Assembly: GCA_009761415.1 (NCBI GenBank)
Contig: QUOL01000012.1
Location: forward strand, 1-64,000
DNA length: 64,000 nucleotides
Direction: 5' to 3'
Source: Sarcomyxa edulis
Taxonomy: Eukaryota > Basidiomycota > Agaricomycetes > Agaricales > Mycenaceae
In this document: positions 12,501 to 23,410 of the stretch, one piece after another
How the letters are laid out: each line of letters starts with the position of its first letter
Position numbering within the stretch: position 1 is the stretch's first letter
The notes under the pieces: model-generated
Told to the model about the DNA's origin: nothing
The model's input: only the letters and a program-made list of their open reading frames with translations
The model's database searches: none
Program-made: the position numbers and the translations under genes

Positions 12501-15084
12501 TCACTCGACGTGTGACCAGCCAGATGTCGCCATTGCTTCGGAAGATAGTTCGAGGACGAGTAGAGTTTTGAATCTTGTGATCTGCAAACTCTGAGCTTCG
12601 TGGATCTTGGCCAGGTGATGTGAATGTGAATAGCGCAAGTTGTCGATTGATGTCTGCAGCGTGTCGCATGACATCGTGCATTGCTGCAGTGTTAAAAATG
12701 AGTTCATTGTTGCGATCCACCTGTGCCAGTTTCAAACTCCCGTCTCCAAATAAAGTCTTGATCAAAGGTCGGTCGGTCGCTATGAATGTCCCATTATTAA
12801 TCCAGCTATAACCACGTGTTTCAATCGTCCAATCATCGGCTACATCGTTTGGAATATTCATTGGAATGACCTGGTGACGTAGTAGATTGTCGATGTTGGC
12901 TTCCAGTTCTGCAGCAAGTTGATGAAGACCATCAATCCATTTGGGAACATGTAAGGTATGCTCCTTGTAGCTGATTTCCAATCCATCCGCAGATACACGG
13001 GTAGCGGGAACGGATGTAGTGTTCAGAGCAAGTGATGATGCATAACTTTGGTATTCTGTGACTGAATTATAGGGAGAAAGCATGCCCAGCCGTAACATGT
13101 TCATGCCTTGAGCTTCAACAGATCTAAAATAAAATATATGAGCCCTAAATCAAGGTGCAAGGTTGAAATCCTAACTTACTTGTATATGTCATTATTAAAT
13201 TGACCTTTGTTCCGTATTCCTTCCAGTAATGTTGCACCACGAATGAAATACTTCAGTTTTGCAAACAACTGAGTTACTTCATGTGGCCGCTTGAAGTTTC
13301 CATCGTCGTTGAGGCAGTGAATTGCAATGAGACATTCCAATGGATCCTCCCATTTGGAGTAGCCATCTATATTATCTTCAAGATTCCTTGGTGCTAAGAA
13401 GCACAGTGAAAATTGATGGATGACTTCAATGGCATCACCATTGCCGGTATTTAGAATGTCAATCAATGTGAGACCACATTGAACTTGATCTGGATCAAGG
13501 GGGAACTGATAGTTGGTAGGCGGATCCTTTTGCAAAGTGAGAAGCAGGGCGTGGATAAACTGGACCAAAAGTGTTCCGTATGCCTTGAGTGTAACATCAT
13601 CAGAATGAACACGCCAATGTTCATGATTACCAGCGTTTCTAGAGCAATAATCAAGTTATACAAATGTACTTTCACAACATGATAATTGCAACTGACCTTG
13701 GACATTCCATTAGAAGTCGCTTGATTCCAATAGCTGATTGCCTTGCATTGTCCCGCACAATCAGCATGTACTGGAAGACAATGTCCTTTAATTGCGTAAG
13801 AAGTGGTGATGAATTGCGTAAAGATGGTAGGACCATCAGTTTGCGCAACCCTTCAATGTCCTTCTTGTCCTGTGTATAGTCCGCAAGATGAAGATGCCAT
13901 CCTGTAACTTGAAGCAATGGTGGAATTTCGCGGACGTGTGTAGCAGAAGCGATCATGGTGGTGGAATTAAGTTGGGGTACTTGTTTTTGTAGATAAATTG
14001 CAAATGGATCGTTTGGTGGCAAAGCTGATAGTGTTGCATTTACCCTGAACCAACGCTGAGGACTTGGTCGAAAAAAAGTCTGGATGTCTCCAAGGATAAA
14101 TGCGTCTCGTGCAGGAGTAGTGATATTGGGATGTTTTCTGCACCAATGAGTCTCGAATGCGTGGAATGTTGGACTGCAATAGGTACATTGTGTGCAGCAA
14201 TGGCCATCTGTTGTGATAGACAACCCTTCGATTGGGGGACCACCAGGAAGTGGAAGAGTAATATCAGATGTCTGTTCCACATTGTGTGTCACAAGTTCTG
14301 ATTGGAGGTCCTGAGATTGTTGTGTTGTAAGAGTGAGCCCGTGTGTTTTCAAGTGTCCAGTTAAATTGCTTGGAAGCCATGCGGACTCGCATACCATGCA
14401 ATGAATTGTTTTGAAGATGCTATGGATGCGGAGAGAGAATAAAGCAAGCATGGTGGAAGTTACGAGGTAGCAAATATGACCGTGAAGAGATTGAGCTAGA
14501 AGTAGATCAGTAAACCTATTTGAAAACTTAGAAATAAACACTTACCAGGAGGAGAATCATTATCAAATATTGGCAGAACTGGTTCAATTACACGAGATTC
14601 AGGATCAGTATTGGTGCGAGTATAAGGATGGTGTCGATCATTGATATGTGAATGTCGAAGCTGACGGCATGGACCAATGCTTGTAGAGGGGAGAACTGTA
14701 GATTCAATGGGTGTGTCGATATCCATATGATCTGTTTCTGCCTGTACATCTGATTTGATATGTTCAATAGAAGTAGAATTATACTTCACTTGAACTGTGT
14801 TGATGGCATGCGACTTTTTGATGTGTTTGATGAGAATTCTTGTGTCCAAATAGGAAGATGTACATCCAGACAAAGGACAATCCAAAGTGTCTGTAGCACT
14901 GGATCTGATCAGCACAAAAGAATGAGCTGTAAACAGAAAAATTAGTCAACATTAATTTTTCAATGTTGTATATTTCTCACTATTTGCTATTAGAGTATGA
15001 ATCAATAAATGATTTGTTGTGTGATGGGTAATCATTGCAGCAGTTCCTGCACCCACAGATGTCCTACAAATTGGACAAGGAGGC
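9581..15084 (-). CDS. TLH-A: zinc-finger / recombinase-like / RecQ-type helicase, 3'-truncated
   Basis: Six visible coding exons keep phase throughout: 15084-14981, 14926-14546, 14495-13697, 13638-13180, 13123-11162 and 11105 to about 9720 (about 1,700 residues). A first exon with the start codon probably lies upstream but was not found. The order is: a CPIC...H zinc-finger exon; a C2H2 finger; DUF3505-like CxxC/HxxxH fingers; a middle region with tyrosine-recombinase-like spacing (RSSEF, KTE, RPYR, GHGLGTSRRIY); then RecQ motifs PTGGGKS (about 11370), DEAH (about 11055), TASLP, VTSQRDAEEL and GAGRTGRNG (about 10500), and a cysteine cluster. All helicase motifs look intact. The frame runs into S1 at 9720 and stops at 9581, so the native C-terminus, which in this family probably carries a final cysteine pair, is lost. 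The family is known next to fungal telomeres. The recombinase reading is inference. Confidence 0.85.
14981..15084 (-). other. First recognised coding exon of TLH-A (CxxC...H zinc finger)
   Basis: This 104-base exon is bounded by a CATAG acceptor and a GTGAGA donor and encodes a CPIC-rTSVGAG-HH type finger. The matching exon of TLH-B (21759-21656) has exactly the same length and phase. That conservation supports it as real coding sequence. No ATG lies in frame before the acceptor, so at least one more upstream exon is expected. Confidence 0.7.
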
Positions 15085-15234
15085 CTATGTTTATGCATAT
15101 AAGTAAGTGAGTATTACTACAGCCAAGCAATCCACCAACATAATGCAAGTTCTTGAATGATGAGAAGTTTTCTTGTTTGAAGATGATGGTGTGAGAACAG
15201 AAACTCAAGTCTATGTTTAGCTGTGATCTGTGAT

Positions 15235-16282
15235 GGAACAAACAATACTTTGTAAGTATAGTTTGGTTCCTTCCTAGCTGTTGCTAATTTCTATTTTTGG
15301 CATCCAATCAATTTTTAAATTATGTGCCTGGTTACCAAAGTTATTTTTACTGAGATCTCTGATGGAACAAACTATACTTTGAAAGTATTGTTTGGCTCCA
15401 TTCTGATCCTTGGTGATCTGTTACTTGTAATCAGGTGCACCTGATCAAGTGCCTGGCAACTAAGTTTATTTTTAACTGACATGTGTGATGGAACAAACAA
15501 TACTTATAAAGTATAGTTTGGCTTCTCCCTGACCTATGATGAGCTCTATTTTTAGTATCAGACTAATTTTCAATGAGGTGCCTGAATACCAAATTTAGTT
15601 TTACTGGCAGCTGTAATGGAACAAACAATACTTTGTAAGTATGGTTTGGCTCACTAACTTTTCATGATCTCTATTTTTAGCATCAGATATATCTTAACTG
15701 TCATATGCCATGGACCAAACAATACTTACAAAGTATTGTTTGGCTCTCTCCTGATACTTGATGATCTTGATCAACTATGTAATTCACATGTGTAATGGAC
15801 CAAACAATACTTACAAAGTATTGTTTGGCTCTCTCCTGATACTTGATGATCTTGATCAACTATGTAATTCACATGTGTAATGGACCAAACAATACTTACA
15901 AAGTATTGTTTGGCTCCTTCCTGGCTTTTTAAATTTTATTTTTAGCATCAGACCAATTTGTAATAATGTTCCTAGATATCAAATCTATTTTTACTAAAAT
16001 TTATGGTGGAACAAACAATACTTTGTAAGTATTGTTTGGCTCTCTTCTGATACTTGGTGATCTGTGACTTTTGATCAAGTGCCTGGTAACTAAGTATATT
16101 TATAATTCACATGTGTAATAGACCAAACAATACTTTGTAAGTATAGTTTGGCTCCTTTCTGACTTTTGGTAATCTCTATTTTTAACATCAGATCAATTTA
16201 TACTTATGTGCCTCTATATCAAATCTATTTTTGACTGACATGCAAAATTGACCAAACAATACTTCCAAAGTATTGTTTGGTC
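15235..16282. repeat. Array of ten ~34-bp palindromes upstream of TLH-A
   Basis: Near-perfect inverted repeats with arms CCAAACAATACTT and AAGTATTGTTTGG around a central 3-5 bases occur at about 15235, 15364, 15490, 15618, 15712, 15797, 15882, 16008, 16121 and 16250. Spacing is roughly 85-130 bases and the AT-rich spacers are partly similar to each other. The left arm sometimes reads ACAAACAATACTT. The array lies within the 5' region of TLH-A, and three related palindromes lie at the same place before TLH-B. They may be protein-binding operators, RNA hairpins or recombination sites. Confidence 0.85.
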
Positions 16283-16616
16283 ATGTCACTTAGACACTAT
16301 ATTTATATGCTATCTCTAATTCTACAGAAGGACTATATAACCTAATTTTAGTCACTCACAATTTGGCTATTTATACTGTGTTGTTGCTAATACCTAACTT
16401 CAGTCAAGTACCTTGATGCCTAACCTCAGTTCAGAAAGGTTTGTATCTATATAGGGGGTGCAAAAGTGTGATACATCTGAGTTACATATTTTTCACACAA
16501 AGATATATTGCCAAACCATGTATCATCATGTGAGGGTGTTATTTTGTACACTAGACCAACCTGTCACATGACTTCTTCCCAGGTTCCAGGTGTACTAACA
16601 CTGATCAAGCTGTCCT
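16283..16616. other. AT-rich spacer without recognised genes
   Basis: No long open frame or repeat was recognised between the palindrome array and the following 120-bp repeat pair. It is AT-rich like the spacers of the array. Confidence 0.5.
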
Positions 16617-16905
16617 GAGCTTAGATGCATGGTGTATGCTTAGTTCTTGTGGGTTCTGTCAATATCATAGTATATCTTCCTAATGAACACCCAAACATCC
16701 TATACACCACAGAAATGGGTGCAGGATCTCTTGATTAGATTTACACCTTGAAATAGAGTGGTAACACAGATAAGCATTTTTTGAGCTTAGATAGATGGTG
16801 TATGCTTAGTTCTTGTGGGATCTGTCAATATCATGGTATATCTTCCTGATGAACACTCAAACATCCTATACACCACAGAAATAGGTGCAGGATCTCTTGA
16901 TTAAG
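16617..16905. repeat. Two direct copies of a ~120-bp repeat
   Basis: The block GAGCTTAGAT...ATGGTGTATGCTTAG... to ...GGATCTCTTGATTA occurs at 16617-16737 and 16783-16904 with a few substitutions. It codes for nothing recognisable and lies between the palindrome array and the GC-rich boundary block of unit A. Confidence 0.8.
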
Positions 16906-16959
16906 GCTGAGCCTGGAAGTCAAGTGTCTACAGCTGTTTTGTGATGTGAGTAGACGTGT

Positions 16960-17232
16960 GTGACGTCATCCGCCGTGCCTATAGAGGTTTTTGACCCTTC
17001 CGAACATTCTGGCAAAGTCAAAATTTTAATCCAACCACATCGACGGTGGTGCTCCCCATGCTTAACTGGGCCGAGGCGCTGATTGGCCTCCTGCGAGCTC
17101 AAACCAAGGGTGTATGAGGAACGCTCTCGGGTACAAGGTCCTGGGACCCGTACGGAACTTTTTGGGTACCCACCGGCCCATACACCTCCGGGCGGTTGGC
17201 GGGCCCCCCTGCCAACCGCCTAATTAGAGTAG
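16960..17232. repeat. Distal boundary block of TLH unit A
   Basis: A GC-rich block shares ordered motifs with 23140-23410 next to TLH-B: AGGTTTTTGACC, GTCAAAATTTT, CTGCGAGCTCA, the palindromic AGGTCCTGGGACC, GGGCCCCCC and finally CTAAT-AGAGTAGG. The sequence between the motifs has diverged. The block lies at the same position and orientation relative to each TLH gene, so it probably marks the far end of a TLH-bearing unit. Confidence 0.75.
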
Positions 17233-18196
17233 GCCTCATTTTTCCAAAAAAAATTAAATTTTGAGAAATCAAGCTTGATTTCTGGAGGGAATACTAGTAG
17301 GGCAGACCCGGTAGCATTTCAATAATTCGCTGGCTTGGAAAAATGAATTATCTGACCGTGGGAAAATAAGATAATCTGTATATACCATCATGATCGGAAT
17401 CATCAAGTTTCCTAGGTAGGTTTTTTTTTTGAAACCTGAATGTCAAAACCCGTGTAATACGGCAGATGATACCAAAGTGATACCATTGATACCAAACTTG
17501 ATACCATTCGATACCAGCTTAATAGTGGACAGGACTGGCTGAACCAATATACACCAAAATTTGAGGGTGCAGAGATATACCCTATCCAATGAATTCCTCA
17601 AATTCCCACGGTCATCGGATGCTATATGGTGGCAGCGCAGCCTCTTTAATATGCCAAATCCCAATTTAACGATTATTTTGGTATAAAACAAGCTGTGCCT
17701 CTGCCTATACTCAACCCAAAAATATGAAACTTTGTGTGGAGTATCCGATGATGTATCCAAACATATTCCAAAGAGAAAGTATGCAAACGTACATGCTCTC
17801 ACTTCACTCGGTGCCCCATATCATTGAGATTCTACCCAAATTCAAATCAGCTCTAGCGAGGTGGGATATATAGGTACCTCATAAATCTTTCTGGTTTAGG
17901 TGTTCTTTATGACCCAAAAACACATACCATCCAGAAAAATAGTGAAATTCCCCAGGCGCAGGTCAGCGCAGCATTTCGGTATCGGATGAAAAGTGCTTAC
18001 GCCTGCTCTGTGGAAATGAGGCTATTATATATTAAGGGTATATACATATAGGTGAAAAATTTATATTTTCCGAAAGCTGAGATGCGTGCGCTCACTTTCT
18101 GATGATTTTTATGACATTTGGATACAGGCGCAGGTCAGCGCAGCTCAATTCCCAAAATTTTTCCCAATGGAGCATTGGGAAAATTCCCAGGAGATA
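17233..18196. other. Non-coding spacer that interrupts TLH-B
   Basis: No recognisable gene is present. The segment lies between the boundary block of unit A and the break in TLH-B at about 18196. It contains two copies of GCGCAGGTCAGCGCAGC (about 17957 and 18128) and, at its right end, an inverted repeat TTCCCAATG-GAG-CATTGGGAA next to the break. It may be a remnant mobile element or filler from a recombination event. Confidence 0.55.
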
Positions 18197-21100
18197 GGTG
18201 TTGTTGCCCGTAGAATGCAGGTTGACGCTGATGTTTCGATGTCTGGTGTCCTTTTTGTTTCTGCCATGCGCGCATCCAAGTCTGCTTGTTCCTCATGTGT
18301 CAGGTAAAGATCGTCTGTGTCAAAAGATGTTGGAGCAAGAGGTTGTTCGGGAGCTGGATTGTGTAGACGATCTGGATGTAGGGGTGCGGGATAAAAGACA
18401 GGTTGCCGTACTGCTGATTGAGGCACTGGAACCTTGCCAAAACCACGTTGCATTGCTTCTGCAATTCCATCTGCCACTACCTTCTGCATCTTATCCTCCA
18501 ATTGTACTTGCATTTTGTTGATTTCTGCAGTGATAGTCGCAGTAAGATGTTGGAGAAGGAATGTGGGATCGAAAGGGGCATGATGCTGAGGGGCATCAGC
18601 AGGAGCATCTATATTCTGTTGTTTCCGAATTGTCTCATGAACCTGTCGCCTGATATGAAGGGGTAGCATCTTTGGAAACCCTTCACGGAAACCTGTCAGT
18701 TCCCACCATTTTTCTGATACATGTCCAAACCGTAATAGCAGATCACTGGACATGCACGGAAGATGGCCAACCTCTGGAGCGTAAATTCTGCGCGAAGTTC
18801 CAAGGCCGTGTCCTCGTTGTGCTGCCAGTACATCGTCCTCATCCTCATCGATCTCATATTCCGAGCCAAGATACGTCCGTGCAATCTGAACAGTGAGTTG
18901 ACGATATGGTCTGACGCTGACTGCGACACCACAGTGAGATCCTGTAAAATCCTCCAAGTCGCTGCTAAACTGATCTTCTCCGACCCTTTTGCCCATCCTA
19001 ACCCACAGATATTCATCATATAACTGGCCAATTTCTTCACCCCACAAGATTCTAGCAAAATCTCGTTCCATAGGTCGAACAATGAGGAGGTAAACTTCCA
19101 GAATCCGAGCCAATCTAGGGTGAGCCTTGATTGGAATGAAGACATCCCGACGTATCATGTTTTCGGTTTTGACTCGACGGGTGACCAACCAAATATCTCC
19201 ATTGCTACGGAACACGGTTCGAGGACGAGTGGAGTTTTGGATTTTGTGATCGGCAAACTCTGAACTTCGTGGATCTTGGCCAGGTGATGTGAAGGTGAAC
19301 AGAGCAAGTTGTCGGTTAATTTCAGCAGCATGTTCCATGACTTTATGCATTGCCGCAGTGTTAAAAACCAATTCGTTGTTGCGATCGACCTGTGCAAGTT
19401 TCAATGTCTCGTCTTCAAATAGAATCTTGATTAGAGGCCGCTCCGATGCAAGAAATGTTCCATTATGAATCCAACTGTAGCCGCGTGTTTCGATCGTCCA
19501 ATCATCAGCTATGTCGTTTGGAATATCCATTGGAATGATTTGGTGTCGTAACAAACTGTCGATGTTTGCCTCCAGTTCATCGGCAAGTTGATGAAGACCG
19601 TCAATCCACTTTGGAACATGTAGTGTATGCTCTTTGTAGCTGATTTGGGATCCATCAGCGGATACACGGGTAGCAGGAACAGAAGTGGTGTTGAGTGCCA
19701 GCGATGAAGCGTAACTTTGATATTCCGTGACCGTATTGTAAGGTGAAAGCATGCCTAAACGCAACATGTGCATGCCTTGAGCTTCAACAGATCTAAAAGA
19801 AATGTGAGCCCTAACTCTCATTAACAGTACAAAAACTTCAACTCACTTGTAAATGTCGTTGTCATACTGATCCTTATAGCGTATTCCTTCCAACAATGTT
19901 GCACCACGAATGAAGTATTTCAATTTGGCAAACAATTGGGTAACTTCATGTGGGCGCTTGAAGTTTCCATCATCATTGAGACAATAAATGGCAACCAAAC
20001 ATTCCAAGGGATCCTCCCATTTAGAATAGTTTTCCATATTACCGGCAAGATCACGGGGAGCCAAAAAGCATAACGAAAATTGATGGATGGCTTCGATAGC
20101 ATCTCCTTCGCCGTCATTGAGAATATCCAATAACGCCAGACCATCTTGTACTTGAGTGGGATTGAGTGGGAACTGATAGTCTGTGGGTGGATCCTTTTGA
20201 AGGGTCAGGAGCATTGCATGGATAAATTGAATCAGGAGAGTGCCGTATGTTTTGAGAGTTACATCATCAGAGTGAACGCGCCAATGTTCATGGTTGCTGG
20301 AATTTCTGTGAAAATTAATGTGTTCAATCAACTTTAAGCAAACAAGTGTTTTGAAACATACCTTGGACATTCCATCAAAAGACGTTTGATTCCAATAGCC
20401 GATTGTCTGGCATTGTCGCGTACAATCACCATGTATTGGAAGACAAATTCCTTTAACTTCATAAGAAAAGGTGGTGAATTCCGCAATGATGGCAGAGTCA
20501 TTAACTTCCGTAATCCTTCAACCTTGCCTTTATCGGTAATGTATTCCTGAAGATGAAGATGCCAACCCGTAACTTGTAACAGTGGAGGAATTTCATGTGC
20601 GTGTGTGGCCGGAGAGATGACCGATGGATGTGACAGAGTGGGAAGATGTTTTTGCATGTAAATTGTAAAGGGGTCGGTGAGCGGCTGATAGCACAATGAG
20701 GGGTTTACTCTGAACCAACGCTGTGGAGATGGAGAGAAGAAAGTTTGCATGTCACCATGCTCAAATGCGTCGCGGGCCGGAATTTTTTGGTCAGGATGTT
20801 TTTGGCCCCAATGTTTTTTGAAAGAACTGAATTTTGGGCTGCAATAATTGCAATACCTGCAACAGTGCCCATTGTGCGTGATTGACAAGCCTTCGACTGG
20901 TGGACCACCGGGAACAGGAGATGTGATGTCGGATGTTTCGCAGACTTGATTCCGTGTGATTTCCAATTGCAGTTCATTGACTTGTTCTGCAGTGGGAACA
21001 ATTCCATGAATTTTCAAATGACCAAGTAGGCTGCTAGGAATCCACGCTGTTTCACATGCCATGCAATGAATCGTCTTGAAGATGCTGTGAATCCGAAGGG

Positions 21101-21759
21101 AAAATAGGGCCAAGATTGTCGAAGTCACCAAATAACAGACTCGACCATTCAAAGATTGCGCTATAACAATATTAATATGTCAGAATATGTTATACTTTCG
21201 ATGTAAAAAATAATGTACCAGGAGTTGAGTCGACCGTTGTTAAAAACATTTCTTTTTTTGTTTCAAGGGGTTTAAAAGAAGAAGGTGGTGGCCGAGAATA
21301 AGGGTGATGCCTCTCGCTAATATTCCGAGTGCGGTGCTGACACTGTGGTCCCATATCCAATTGTAATAATGCAGCGGGCACCATTGATTCAACAGGAGTT
21401 TCTTCGTCAACAACATCCATAGCCATTTCTATCGATCGAACTGCATCAGCATTACTTTTAATTTGTGCTGTTTTAATACCGTGATGTTTTTTGACGTGAG
21501 TGATGACGGTCCGGGCATTTGCAAAAGTTTCAGTACAAGGTTGAAATGGGCAAGCGATATTGTTTGTAGGCCCCAATCGATTTAAAATGTAAGATTTATC
21601 TGTGTTTTTATCTATATATCAGTAAGTGTATAGTTTTATATAACATTGATTTTACCATCCGTAATAAGTCCATAAACATCCAAATGATAGGATGTATTGT
21701 GAGTAACCATGGCTGATGCCCCTGAAGCCACACTTGTATTGCAAGTGGGACAAAGAGGC
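18145..21759 (-). pseudogene. TLH-B: helicase-less paralogue of TLH-A
   Basis: Five exons at 21759-21656, 21599-21219, 21160-20362, 20305-19847 and 19792 to about 18197 match TLH-A exon by exon. The first four have identical lengths (104, 381, 799 and 459 bases) and identical phases. The zinc fingers, the DUF3505-like part and the recombinase-like part are present. Homology to TLH-A stops just after the residues LRATTP at about 18197, before the RecQ domain, and the frame ends 17 codons later at 18145. No helicase motif remains. The exon-5 protein is very close to TLH-A although many third codon positions differ, while exons 1-2 are much more divergent. It may still make a zinc-finger/recombinase-like protein; otherwise it is a truncated relic. 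Confidence 0.8.
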
Positions 21760-21894
21760 CTTATAGACAATATACATCAGTTTAATTGTGAGAAATTTAG
21801 AATAATCCACTTACATTGTCTGTTGATGTGACAATCAAGTGTCTCAATATGTGATGATGGTGGTTAGAAAGGAAAAAAGAAATTAATTAATCAA

Positions 21895-22760
21895 CTTTGC
21901 TTGGAGCAGTACAGCCACCTGAGCCACAATGTCAACAATAGCCAAACATTGTCTTGAGACTCTCTTTGGTCACTTGTTTACATTGTGGCTGAACCAGCAC
22001 TGCCACTCAACTGAATGTTCACCATACATCACAGAGAGACCAAACAATACTTCTGAAATATAGTTTGGTTCTCAGACACCTTATGGATAGTGCTTACATT
22101 TTGAATCATGTGATTTGATGCATATTTGGCCTGTTTCAAAAAGGGGGGGCACAGATTTGTTCAGTGCAGCACAGCCACTTCAGCCACTTGAGCCACAATG
22201 TCAACAATAGCCAAACATTGTCTTGAGACTCTCTTTGGTTCTTTGTTTACACTGTGGCTGAACTAGCACTGCCACTCAAATGGATGTTCACCAGACATCA
22301 CAAAGAGAGACCAAACAATACTTTTAAAGTATAGTGTGGTTTCAGACACCTCATAAATGGTGCCTGCATTTTGAACCATGTGATTTGATGCATATTTGAG
22401 ATGTTTCAAAAAGGAAGGGCATATATTTGTTCAGAGCAGCACTGCCACCATGTCAACAGAGCCAAAGTCAGCTTTGAAGGTCAGGTTGGTTCTGTTTGGT
22501 TTCAGCACTGCCACCTCAGGTACAATGTCAACAGAGCCAAAGTAAGCATTGAAGGTCATGTTGGTCCTGTTTGGTTTCAACACTGCCACCACACTAAATA
22601 TAGTCACCAGACATCACAGAGAGACCAAACAATACTTCCAAAGTATAGTTTGGTCTTCAGGCACCTTACAGATGGTGCCTGCATTTTGAACCCTGTGATT
22701 TGACCTATATTTGGCCTGTTTCAAAAAGGGGGGGCACAGATTTGTTCAGTACAGCACAGC
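21895..22760. repeat. Three degenerate ~280-bp tandem repeats upstream of TLH-B
   Basis: Each copy runs through: GCAGCAC/AGCCAC-rich sequence, GCCAAACATTG or a degenerate form, CATCACAGAGAGACC, a 34-bp palindrome (about 22037-22071, 22309-22343 and 22621-22658), a CAGRCACCTTA stretch and CTGTTTCAAAAAGG. The third copy is the most rearranged. The palindromes match those upstream of TLH-A, so the palindrome is the conserved part while the spacers differ between the two genes. Confidence 0.75.
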
Positions 22761-23139
22761 CACAACTTTTAAACCAACTAAGCAGAACATGTATCCCTAA
22801 CTCTGTGGTAAAAGACATCCCTAACCCACTTGTTCAAGATATCATATATTCAGTATCATACATGTATCCCTAATCACAGATGAAAAGAATGATTCCTAAC
22901 TCCACTATAGTGGGTGGCTCAGAGTCACAGTCACAGTCACCCAAGATTGGACGGCCATTTGCCAGCCAACCTGCAGCGGCTAGAACTAGTTCTCATGGGG
23001 TATGACAGATGTATTCTATACCTTCCATTTGAGCACTCGAACACGTACTAGCCACCCCAAATGAGTGCTAGCCGTGCCCGTCAATGTTGGGTCATGCTGC
23101 AGGCATTAACGCCTTGTTTGCGCCGTGAAAACAAGTGCG

Positions 23140-23410
23140 CGTACGTTCCCACGTGGTTTACCCAGGTTTTTGACCTCTGTGAACGCCGTGGTGCGGTCAA
23201 AATTTTGATTGGAGTGCGTTTTTACCACCCCTCCTGGTGCCCCCCCACTTTTCAGTAATTGGCCCGCTGCGAGCTCAGTTTGGCCGGCTAGCCCTAGATC
23301 TTTTGGGGCTGAGGTCCTGGGACCACTAGCCAGCCCCCGGGACGCCTAGCCAGTCCTAGCCAGACGTCGAGGTGACGGGCCCCCCCGTCTCCTCCCCTAA
23401 TCAGAGTAGG
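23140..23410. repeat. Distal boundary block of TLH unit B
   Basis: It carries the same ordered motifs as 16960-17232 (AGGTTTTTGACC, GTCAAAATTTT, CTGCGAGCTCA, AGGTCCTGGGACC, GGGCCCCCC, CTAATCAGAGTAGG). Its last bases overlap the truncated terminal palindrome of the S2 repeat. Confidence 0.75.

Noticed and set aside
15235..16282. CRISPR-like appearance of regularly spaced palindromes
   Set aside because: The genome is eukaryotic, spacers vary in length and are partly similar to each other, and no cas-like gene is present.
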